DNA from: JBBRLG01 sp038231495 | GTDB lineage: Bacteria; Planctomycetota; Planctomycetia; Gemmatales; Gemmataceae | DNA length: 9,242 nucleotides | Direction: 5' to 3' | Assembly (NCBI GenBank): GCA_038231495.1 | Contig: JBBRLG010000289.1 | Span: 1 to 9,242, forward strand | In this document: positions 1-5,763 of the stretch, one piece after another | Layout: each line of letters opens with the position of its first letter | Position numbering within the stretch: the first letter of the stretch is position 1 | Program-made: the position numbers and the translations under genes | The notes under the pieces: generated by a model | What the model was told of the DNA's origin: nothing | Database searches by the model: none | The model's input: the letters and a program-made list of their open reading frames with translations, nothing else

Positions 1-498
1 CCCGCCGAACAGGCCGGCCTTGCCGCCGCGGACCAACGGCGTCAACAGGTCGATGACCTTGATGCCGGTCTCGAAAACTTCGGTCTTCGTGGTCAGTTCG
101 TTGAACTTCGGCGGCTCGCGGTGGATCGGGCGGTACTCTTCGGCGTTGATCGGGCCGCGGCCGTCGATCGGCTCGCCGAGCAGGTTGAAGACGCGGCCGA
201 GCGTCTGCTTGCCGACGGGCACGGTGACGGGCTTGCCGGTGTCGGTGACTTTCATGCCGCGGACGAGGCCTTCGGTCGAGCCGAGGGCGACGCAGCGAAC
301 GCGGTTGCCGCCGAGGTGCTGCTGCACTTCGCCGGTGAGCTTGAGTACGACGCCTTTATAGTCGGACTCGATCCGGCAGGCGTTATAGATTTCGGGCAGG
401 TGGTTCTCGCCGAATTCGCAGTCGAACGTCGAGCCGATCACCTGAATGATCTTGCCTTCGTGCTGGGCGGCGGTTTTCCCGTTGGTGGCAGTGGCCAT
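1..498 (-). CDS. atpD: ATP synthase F1 subunit beta, N-terminal part (cut by window edge)
   Basis: This is the N-terminal 166 codons of the catalytic beta subunit, which binds and interconverts ADP+Pi and ATP in the cytoplasmic F1 head. Translation runs from MATANGKTAAQHEGKIIQVI through the beta-barrel domain (about residues 12-90) into the nucleotide-binding domain. Family motifs seen are GRVFNLLGEPIDGRGPI, the FETGIKVIDLLTPLVRGGK segment, and GLFGG at the very edge. GLFGG is the first half of the beta P-loop, so the window stops inside the Walker A motif and no catalytic residue can be inspected. The ATG at 498 has a GGAG Shine-Dalgarno five bases upstream. In most bacteria atpD directly follows atpG; here a nucleotidyltransferase gene sits between them, ending 33 bases before this start, so the two are probably co-transcribed. 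The identity is secure; the gene is partial only because of the window edge. Confidence 0.97.
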   Translation of the reverse strand, partial: MATATNGKTAAQHEGKIIQVIGSTFDCEFGENHLPEIYNACRIESDYKGVVLKLTGEVQQHLGGNRVRCVALGSTEGLVRGMKVTDTGKPVTVPVGKQTLGRVFNLLGEPIDGRGPINAEEYRPIHREPPKFNELTTKTEVFETGIKVIDLLTPLVRGGKAGLFGG

Positions 499-531
499 AA
501 ATACTCCGTGAATCGCAGGGGTGTTTGGCGT

Positions 532-1209
532 CTAAAAGCGGATCCGGCGGCCGGCATCGATGTCTTCGATGAGTTGTTTCATCTCCTTGCCGCCGTTGGG
601 ATAAACCTTGTCCGCTAGCCGTTTAAGCTTTTCCAGATCGATGTCCTCGCGGTTGTGGACGACGATGTCCACGAAATCACCGGCATCGACCATTTTTTTC
701 GCTTCATTGCGGTGTGGCGAAACCATTGCAGCAAATTTCGAGATCAGTGCCATCTCCAAATCAGGAATTCGATGCGTGTCACCCACGGCAATCGTGTAGC
801 GGAACACGGCCCGGAAAACCGCTTGGGTCGGCTTCATCAGGTCGATTACCGGCAAATTCGTCGCCGGATCAATGAACCGCAACACCACGGGGGTGTCTGA
901 TGTAATCAAGTCCGGAAACGCCGCGCGCAATGCCCGCGCAGCTTTTGGAATGTCCCTCTTGGTTACCAGCACGTCCACATCCTGGGTCGCGCGCGGTTCG
1001 CTGCGCCAACCGGTGATGCCGTAGGTTCCCATTAACACGCACTTGATCCCGACTTGGTTCAGGACTGCGATCACTCCTTGGGGCGTAATCATGGCATCGT
1101 TCCGCTGTTTCATCCGCCGGAACAGGGACGTTAGTTCGCTGCTGATCTGGAGATGAACCAGATGCTTGTTGGCGGCCGGGTGCGGCAGCGGACGTAGCGA
1201 CTGAATCAT
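532..1209 (-). CDS. Nucleotidyltransferase-fold (MNT/AbiEii-like) protein inserted between atpG and atpD
   Basis: This 225-residue protein has the hallmarks of a minimal nucleotidyltransferase fold. A glycine turn (MGTYGITGW, residues 60-68) leads into a DVDV strand (D77 and D79, candidate metal ligands), and a third acidic residue lies in the VIDLM strand (D123). A helical part follows with LEMALISKFAAM and a KK-acidic stretch, common in toxin-type or uncharacterised nucleotidyltransferase families. The usual GS/GG is GT here. The substrate cannot be read from sequence, and I see no adjacent HEPN or antitoxin gene. I chose the ATG at 1209 because AAAGAGG lies six bases upstream. A longer in-frame ATG at 1260 would start inside a repeat and lacks support; M33 (1113) and M40 (1092) are shorter options. 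Base composition is visibly lower in GC than the atp genes: 31 and 27 G/C in the two 60-base stretches from 661, against 41 at 3421. Being in the operon need not mean it acts on ATP synthase; recent insertion is as likely. Confidence 0.75.
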   Translation of the reverse strand: MIQSLRPLPHPAANKHLVHLQISSELTSLFRRMKQRNDAMITPQGVIAVLNQVGIKCVLMGTYGITGWRSEPRATQDVDVLVTKRDIPKAARALRAAFPDLITSDTPVVLRFIDPATNLPVIDLMKPTQAVFRAVFRYTIAVGDTHRIPDLEMALISKFAAMVSPHRNEAKKMVDAGDFVDIVVHNREDIDLEKLKRLADKVYPNGGKEMKQLIEDIDAGRRIRF

Positions 1210-1215
1210 TATCCG

Positions 1216-1219
1216 CCTC
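1216..1219 (-). promoter_or_regulatory. Ribosome binding site fixing the nucleotidyltransferase start
   Basis: The minus strand reads AAAGAGGCGGATAATG, with GAGG six bases before the ATG at 1209. It supports the 225-residue form over the longer frame beginning at 1260, which would start inside a repeat. Confidence 0.65.
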
Positions 1220-1223
1220 TTTG

Positions 1224-1267
1224 TTGTCGCTCGCGGCATTGCAACAACGCAAAGCCGCAAGCGGCAA
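1224..1267 (-). repeat. Degenerate hairpin repeat between atpG and the nucleotidyltransferase gene
   Basis: Arms at 1224-1237 and 1254-1267 are 14 bases with two mismatches. Bases 1248-1266 are the exact reverse complement of 2187-2205 in the atpA-atpG spacer (19 bases), so this is a second, inverted and partly decayed copy of that element. It covers the six bases just before the atpG stop (which ends at 1274) and the region upstream of the nucleotidyltransferase ribosome binding site. Confidence 0.75.
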
Positions 1268-1273
1268 TACCTG

Positions 1274-2170
1274 TTATTTCAGTGCCTCCACGCCGCCGAT
1301 GACCTCGGCAATCTCCTTGGTAATCTGGGCCTGGCGGGCGCGGTTGTACTGGCGCGTCAGCGTCTTGATCATCTCCTCGGCGTTCTCGGTCGCGGCCTTC
1401 ATGGCCACCCGGCGGGCGATCTGTTCGCTCACCGCGGCGTCCAGGAAACATTTGAACAGCCGCACCTTGAACGACACCGGCAGGATTTCTTCCAAGATGC
1501 TCTGGGCGTCCGGGATGAACTCGTACTCCACCGCCGGGCCGGTCGTTGCGGTCGGCACCGCGGTTTGGCCGCGCGGCGTCGGCGCGACCGTCGAGAGCGG
1601 CAACAGCGTCTCGACCACCGGCTGCTGCCGCGCGGCGTTGAAGAACTTCATGTACGCCACTTCAACGCGGTCGATGCGGCCCGCGATGTAGTCCGCGATG
1701 TAGCGGTTGGCGATGACTTCCACCTCGTCAAAGCTCGGCTTGTCCTCGAACTGGTTGAACGACTGCGCGGCGGGAATGTTCTGGTAACGGAAGTAGAGGA
1801 TGGAGCGACGGCCCGACAGTTCCAGGGTCAGGTTGACGCCCTCCTGGCGAATCTGCCGGACGCGCGCGATCGCTTCGCGGAGGATGCTGGCGTTGTAGCC
1901 GCCGCACAGGCCGCGGTTAGAGGTTAGCACGAGCAAGAGGCTGTTCTTGACCGTCTCGCGCTTTTCGAGCAGCGGGTGCTTGAGACTGCCCGCGCTGGCG
2001 CTGAGGTCGGCGGCCAACTCCGCGATTTTGCGCGTGTAAGCCTCGGCCTCGCTGGCGCGGTCCATCGCCTTCTTGAAGCGCGTCGTCGCGATCAACTCCA
2101 TCGTCCGCGTGATCTTGCGGATGTTCTGGACCGCCTGCCGGCGCTTGACGAGGGATCGGGTCTTTGCCAT
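1274..2170 (-). CDS. atpG: ATP synthase F1 subunit gamma (central rotor shaft)
   Basis: Gamma is the central stalk that turns inside the alpha3beta3 head and couples c-ring rotation to catalysis. The 298-residue product has both signature ends: an N-terminal helix with IRKITRTMELIATTRFKKAM (about residues 17-36), and a C-terminal helix with MKAATENAEEMI, YNRARQAQITKEI and a terminal GGVEALK. These two helices form the antiparallel coiled-coil shaft. The Rossmann-like middle domain starts with the conserved LTSNRGLCGGYN (residues 82-93). Length is close to the usual 285-300. The ATG at 2170 has GGAG five bases upstream. It is separated from atpA by 64 bases holding a perfect 13-bp hairpin, and is followed by another copy of part of that repeat. 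It appears intact, with no frameshift. Confidence 0.98.
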   Translation of the reverse strand: MAKTRSLVKRRQAVQNIRKITRTMELIATTRFKKAMDRASEAEAYTRKIAELAADLSASAGSLKHPLLEKRETVKNSLLLVLTSNRGLCGGYNASILREAIARVRQIRQEGVNLTLELSGRRSILYFRYQNIPAAQSFNQFEDKPSFDEVEVIANRYIADYIAGRIDRVEVAYMKFFNAARQQPVVETLLPLSTVAPTPRGQTAVPTATTGPAVEYEFIPDAQSILEEILPVSFKVRLFKCFLDAAVSEQIARRVAMKAATENAEEMIKTLTRQYNRARQAQITKEIAEVIGGVEALK

Positions 2171-2187
2171 TGGTACTCCACGGGACT

Positions 2188-2221
2188 GCCGCTTGCGGCT
2201 TTGCGCTCAGCCGCAAGCGGC
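2188..2221. repeat. Perfect 13-bp hairpin in the atpA-atpG spacer
   Basis: GCCGCTTGCGGCT (2188-2200) and AGCCGCAAGCGGC (2209-2221) are perfect inverted repeats around an eight-base loop. The element fills about half of the 64-base gap. No T-run follows on the minus strand, so it is not a standard intrinsic terminator. An mRNA stability or processing role is possible, or it is simply a mobile or dispersed palindrome. Confidence 0.85.
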
Positions 2222-2234
2222 GAATCGCACGATC

Positions 2235-3941
2235 TTACGTCGCCTTGAACTGCCCCTGGAACGCCTTGATCGCCTCGTTGAGCCGGTCGTCGTCCACGTC
2301 CTTCTGGGCGTTGAGGCGCAGCTTGCGCTCCTGCTTGATCGCCTGCACCACGGCGGGACGCTGTTCGTGCATGAAGCGCAGATACTGCTCCTCCCACGAC
2401 GACACCTGCTTGATCGGCACCTTGTCCAGGAAACCCTTCGAGCCGGCGTACAGGATCAGCACCTGGTCGGTGACGTTCATCGGCCGCGTCTGCCGTTGCT
2501 TCAGGATTTCCACCATGCGGTAGCCGCGGTCGAGCTGCGACTGCGACGCCTTGTCCAGCTCCGTGCCGAGCTGAGCGAACGCCTCCAGCGAGCGGAACGC
2601 CGCGAGGTCGAGCCGCAAGCTGCCGGCGATCTGCTTCATGGCCGGAATCTGGGCGTTGCCGCCGACGCGCGACACGCTGATGCCCACGTCCACCGCCGGG
2701 CGGATGCCGGCAAAGAACAGGTCGGGTTGCAGGTAAATCTGGCCGTCGGTAATCGAAATCACGTTCGTCGGGATGTACGCCGACACCTCGCCTTCGAGCG
2801 TCTCGATGATCGGCAACGCCGTCAGCGAGCCGCCGGTGTTCGCCACCTTAAACACCTTGTTGCCGGGGTACTTGCCGTCCTTCAACTCCTTCTCAGCCGT
2901 GTGTTTGTCCAGCGGCCCGATGTAGACGACGCCTTTGCCGGCGTCGTCGCGGTTGACGCCCCAGTCGTCCGTCACCTTGGCCGGGTCGGAGCTTTCGGGT
3001 GCGATTACCCAGCGCTCGGCCAGCTTGGCGGAACGTTCGAGCAACCGCGAGTGGCAGTAGAAGATGTCGCCGGGGTAGGCCTCGCGGCCCGGCGGACGCC
3101 GCATGAGCAGCGACAGCTGGCGGTAGGCGGCGGCCTGCTTCGTCAAGTCGTCGTAGACGCAGAGGGTGTCTTTGCCCTGCTCGTACATGAAGTATTCGGC
3201 CATCGCGGTGCCGGCGTAGGGCGCGATGTACTGCAACGGGGCGGGGGTGGCGGACGAGGCGACGACGACGATGGTGTAGTCCATCGCGCCCTTCTCACGC
3301 AGCGTCTCGACGACGGCGGCCACGGTCGATTCCTTCTGGCCGACGGCGACGTAGACGCAGATGACCTGCTCTTCCTTCTGGTTGAGGATCGCGTCCACGG
3401 CGATGGCGGTCTTGCCGGTCTTGCGGTCGCCGATGATCAGTTCGCGCTGACCGCGGCCGACCGGCGTCATGGCGTCGATGGCCTTGATGCCGGTCTGCAA
3501 CGGCTGGTTCACCGGCTGACGGCCCGCCACGCCGGGCGCGTAGCTCTCGACCGGCCGGCTCAGGTTCGTGACGATCGGCCCCTTGCCGTCCATCGGGTTG
3601 CCGAGCGGATCGACGACCCGGCCAATGAGCGCGTCGCCCACCGGCACGCGGAGCAGGGCACCGGTCGATTGCACCTCGTCGCCCTCGGTGATGTCGAGGT
3701 AGTTGCCGAGGATGATGATGCCGACCGAGTCCTCTTCGAGGTTGAACGCCAGGCCGCGCACCTTGGTGCGCGTGAACTCGACCATTTCGCCGGCCATGAC
3801 GCCCGACAGGCCGTAGACGCGGGCGATACCGTCGCCGACTTCCAGGACGCGGCCGACCTCGCGCGTGTCGATCTTGTCGCGGTATTGCTCGATTTCGTGG
3901 GTGAGGATCGAGGCGATCTCACTGGAGTTAATGCGTGACAT
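2235..3941 (-). CDS. atpA: ATP synthase F1 subunit alpha with a large internal insertion
   Basis: Alpha is the non-catalytic nucleotide-binding subunit of the F1 hexamer. Seen in order: an N-terminal helix and beta-barrel (about 1-95), Walker A GDRKTGKT (171-178), VAVGQKESTVAAVVETL, APYAGTAMAEYF, the DDLTKQAAAYRQLSLLMRRP switch region (about 264-283), GGSLTALPIIET, the arginine finger in ISVSRVGG (R425), and a C-terminal helical domain ending GQFKAT. At 568 residues it is longer than the usual 500-515. Most of the excess is one segment, about residues 310-368 (bases 2838-3014), between LLERSAKLAE and GGSLTALP. The other motifs look normal, so the subunit should be functional. The ATG at 3941 lies inside the end of atpH (14-base overlap), which suggests translational coupling. 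Identity is certain; the insertion is reported separately. Confidence 0.98.
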   Translation of the reverse strand: MSRINSSEIASILTHEIEQYRDKIDTREVGRVLEVGDGIARVYGLSGVMAGEMVEFTRTKVRGLAFNLEEDSVGIIILGNYLDITEGDEVQSTGALLRVPVGDALIGRVVDPLGNPMDGKGPIVTNLSRPVESYAPGVAGRQPVNQPLQTGIKAIDAMTPVGRGQRELIIGDRKTGKTAIAVDAILNQKEEQVICVYVAVGQKESTVAAVVETLREKGAMDYTIVVVASSATPAPLQYIAPYAGTAMAEYFMYEQGKDTLCVYDDLTKQAAAYRQLSLLMRRPPGREAYPGDIFYCHSRLLERSAKLAERWVIAPESSDPAKVTDDWGVNRDDAGKGVVYIGPLDKHTAEKELKDGKYPGNKVFKVANTGGSLTALPIIETLEGEVSAYIPTNVISITDGQIYLQPDLFFAGIRPAVDVGISVSRVGGNAQIPAMKQIAGSLRLDLAAFRSLEAFAQLGTELDKASQSQLDRGYRMVEILKQRQTRPMNVTDQVLILYAGSKGFLDKVPIKQVSSWEEQYLRFMHEQRPAVVQAIKQERKLRLNAQKDVDDDRLNEAIKAFQGQFKAT

Positions 3942-4533
3942 GACTGCTTCTCTCGTTGAGTTGATTCCGTACGGATTCGAGCCGGCTGCGCACGCTGGCG
4001 TCGTACAGCCAGTCGCCGACGCGCACCACCAGCCCGCCCAGCAGTTCGGGATCGACCTGCGTTTCCAGCACCGGCTCCTGGCGGAACACCTGTTGCAGTT
4101 CGCTCACCAGGCGCTCGCGTTGATGGTCCAAGAGGGGCACCGCCGAGCGCACCTGCACGACCATGCGCCGGGCGCGGTGGTTGTTCAGGTCCACGTACGC
4201 CTGGAGGATCGGGTGCAGCAATTCCAGACGTTGGTGTTCGTTGAGCACCATGAGGAAGTCGGCGAGCACGTCGCTGACGCGGCCGGGAAGGACTTTGTGC
4301 AAGACCTCGGCCTTGCGGTCCTTGTTGACCGTCTTGTTGGTGAAGAACTCGGCCAACTGCGGGTTGGGCCGTACCACATTCTCGACGAGGTCGCGCAACT
4401 CGCCCAGGACGGCGTCCGCCCCGTCATGGCCAGCCGCGTCGAGCAGCGCCTCGGCATAGATGCGCGCGACGTGCTTGGCGCCGACGTCCGCCTCGAAATG
4501 GTCTGCTTCCCGCAGTTCGTTGGGGTTGCTCAT
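3928..4533 (-). CDS. atpH: ATP synthase F1 subunit delta (OSCP homologue)
   Basis: Delta sits on top of the F1 head and ties it to the b-subunit stator. The 201-residue product has the family pattern: an N-terminal helical domain starting around ARIYAEALLDAA (residues 23-34), a middle with FFTNKTVNKDRKAEVLHKVL and FLMVLNEHQRLELL, and a C-terminal domain whose signature is LLGGLVVRVGDWLYDASVRS followed by RLESVRNQL. It is about 20 residues longer than many homologues, mainly from an acidic N-terminal leader. Delta is poorly conserved generally, but the C-terminal signature and the position between atpF and atpA settle it. The start at 4533 overlaps the atpF stop by four bases (ATGA), and its own stop at 3928 overlaps the atpA start by 14, so the three genes look translationally coupled. 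Confidence 0.95.
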   Translation of the reverse strand: MSNPNELREADHFEADVGAKHVARIYAEALLDAAGHDGADAVLGELRDLVENVVRPNPQLAEFFTNKTVNKDRKAEVLHKVLPGRVSDVLADFLMVLNEHQRLELLHPILQAYVDLNNHRARRMVVQVRSAVPLLDHQRERLVSELQQVFRQEPVLETQVDPELLGGLVVRVGDWLYDASVRSRLESVRNQLNERSSHVTH

Positions 4534-5222
4534 TGGACACTCGCCAGGACGCGCTGCCGGTCGTTCGCGGCCACGCCGAGATCGTTCAACGCCTCGTCAA
4601 CCAGCCGGTGCTGGTCCTCGATGGTCAGCTGCCGGCGGATGGCTTTCGACGACACCAGCGACGCCAGTTGCGTACTCCGCTGCCACAACTCCATCTGGGC
4701 CTGATCGCGTGCGGTGTCCAGTTCGCGGCGGAGGCGGTCGCGCTCGGCCTGGATTTCGGCCTTCGCCTGGTTCACCATGTCTTCGGTCATCGCCTTGGCG
4801 TTCGTCCGGGCTTCTTCGATCAGGTTCCGCGCCTGCTGGTTCGCCTGGCTGATCTGGCGTTCAAAGTCCGCCTTGATCGCCTGGGCGTCGGCGTTGGCTT
4901 TTTGCGCCTGTTCCAACTCATTGTGGATGTTCTTTTCGCGGTTCGCCAGCCCCTCCATCATCGGCTTCCAGGCGAACTTGCCCAGCACGAGGAGCAGCAC
5001 GACGAAGACGACGATCGTCCAGATGGCCAGGTCGAGGAAACCCTTGAAGATGTCCGATTCTTCTTTCGCCATCCCCTGGATTTCTCGCTCCGTCTCGCTG
5101 GACGTGTCGTGCGGCTTCGCGCCCGCGTGTGGGTCGTCGGCCCCGTGTGCCGTCCGCCCCGGCGCAGCGCTCAGCGCCAGCAGGATCGCACCCAGTCCCA
5201 GCAGCAACAAGCCGCGTCGCAT
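4530..5222 (-). CDS. atpF: ATP synthase Fo subunit b with N-terminal signal peptide
   Basis: Subunit b is the peripheral stator stalk, anchored in the membrane by one helix with a long cytoplasmic coiled coil reaching delta. This 230-residue form begins with a signal-peptide-like segment: MRR, then the hydrophobic run GLLLLGLGAILLALSAA, then a polar stretch with possible cleavage near AHGA (about residues 25-28). An acidic linker leads to the expected membrane helix (about 61-83: LDLAIWTIVVFVVLLLVLG), then FAWKPMMEGLANREKNI, which is diagnostic of b subunits, and a long charged alanine/glutamine-rich coiled coil to the end. Usual b subunits are about 155-175 residues and start at the membrane helix. 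A cleaved signal peptide would leave the mature N-terminus outside and the stalk inside, matching the known topology of b. GAGG lies five bases before the ATG at 5222. The stop overlaps atpH by four bases. Confidence 0.95.
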   Translation of the reverse strand: MRRGLLLLGLGAILLALSAAPGRTAHGADDPHAGAKPHDTSSETEREIQGMAKEESDIFKGFLDLAIWTIVVFVVLLLVLGKFAWKPMMEGLANREKNIHNELEQAQKANADAQAIKADFERQISQANQQARNLIEEARTNAKAMTEDMVNQAKAEIQAERDRLRRELDTARDQAQMELWQRSTQLASLVSSKAIRRQLTIEDQHRLVDEALNDLGVAANDRQRVLASVQ

Positions 5223-5283
5223 GACTACCTCATCCCAAAAGAACCGAAGGTATTCCGGTTAGAACCCGCGCCGTAATTAGTAC

Positions 5284-5344
5284 GTCAGAGCCGCGACCGT
5301 AAGGAGAGCGGTGCCCCCCGCTCCCTTACGGTCGCGGCTCTGAC
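5284..5344. repeat. Long hairpin in the atpE-atpF spacer
   Basis: Arms 5284-5304 and 5324-5344 are perfectly complementary over 21 bp. After a single-base bulge (5305) they continue for six more pairs (5306-5311 with 5318-5323), closing on a six-base loop. The element lies 27 bases after the atpE stop and 61 bases before the atpF start. The right arm (5318-5340) recurs exactly at 7766-7788. There is no following T-tract on the minus strand. In the mRNA this would be a very stable stem and could protect the upstream atpE message; that role is inference. Confidence 0.9.
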
Positions 5345-5371
5345 AACGGCCTGTCACCGAATCGTCCCCGT

Positions 5372-5692
5372 TTACCAGCCGGTCCGGCTGTTGATTAACA
5401 GACAGACCAGCAAGGCGAAGAACGTCGCGCCTTCGAGAAGGGCCGCGATGACGATCATGGCCGTCTGCACCTTGCCGGCGACCTCCGGCTGACGAGCCAT
5501 GCTTTCCAGGGCCGTCGCGCCGATGCGGCCGAAGCCCCAGCCGGCCCCGATCATCACCAGGCCCGCGCCGAAGCCGGCGCCGATGGCCGCACCCGAAAAC
5601 CCGGCGGAGGACGGGGCGTCCAAGGCCATCGCCGGGCTGGCGACCAACAACAGGACGATAAACACCAGGGCCAACAGTTTCAGTACTTTCAT
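5372..5692 (-). CDS. atpE: ATP synthase Fo subunit c with N-terminal signal peptide
   Basis: Subunit c forms the proton-driven rotor ring. The 106-residue product starts MKVLKLLALVFIVLLLVASP and continues AMALDAPSS, a signal-peptide pattern with likely cleavage after A23. The mature two-helix hairpin then follows. Helix 1 (about 30-58) has GAGFGAGLVMIGAGWGFG; the polar loop is ESMARQPEVAGKVQ (about 63-76); helix 2 (about 77-100) carries the ion-binding glutamate E87 in IAALLEGATFFALL. The position that holds glutamine in Na+-type rings is phenylalanine here, and the residues after the glutamate are G-A, so proton coupling is inferred. Typical c subunits are 70-90 residues, which the mature part matches. 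The ATG at 5692 has AGGAG ten bases upstream. The reading frame stays open far upstream, but that part is antisense-like GC shadow overlapping atpB and is not coding. Confidence 0.96.
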   Translation of the reverse strand: MKVLKLLALVFIVLLLVASPAMALDAPSSAGFSGAAIGAGFGAGLVMIGAGWGFGRIGATALESMARQPEVAGKVQTAMIVIAALLEGATFFALLVCLLINSRTGW

Positions 5693-5763
5693 GTGAAGAG
5701 GACTCCTGCTTCGGTTACTGGTATCAAAAGAACCCTTGGATGGCAGGCGGCCGCGCCGGCAAA

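Noticed and set aside
532..1209. A complete toxin-antitoxin module in the atp operon
   Set aside because: Only the nucleotidyltransferase-fold protein is visible. No HEPN, AbiEi-like or other partner frame is found in the flanking spacers, so a module cannot be claimed.
2073..3938. A 621-codon open frame on the plus strand opposite atpA
   Set aside because: It is the antisense shadow of atpA in high-GC DNA: its sequence is repetitive in Arg, His, Val, Asp and Leu, has no recognisable domain, and the minus strand has every alpha-subunit motif.
5372..5692. A sodium-specific c ring or an N-type ATPase operon
   Set aside because: The glutamine of Na+ sites is Phe here and E87 is followed by Gly-Ala. 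Gene order is the standard F-type one with delta present and no atpR or atpQ.
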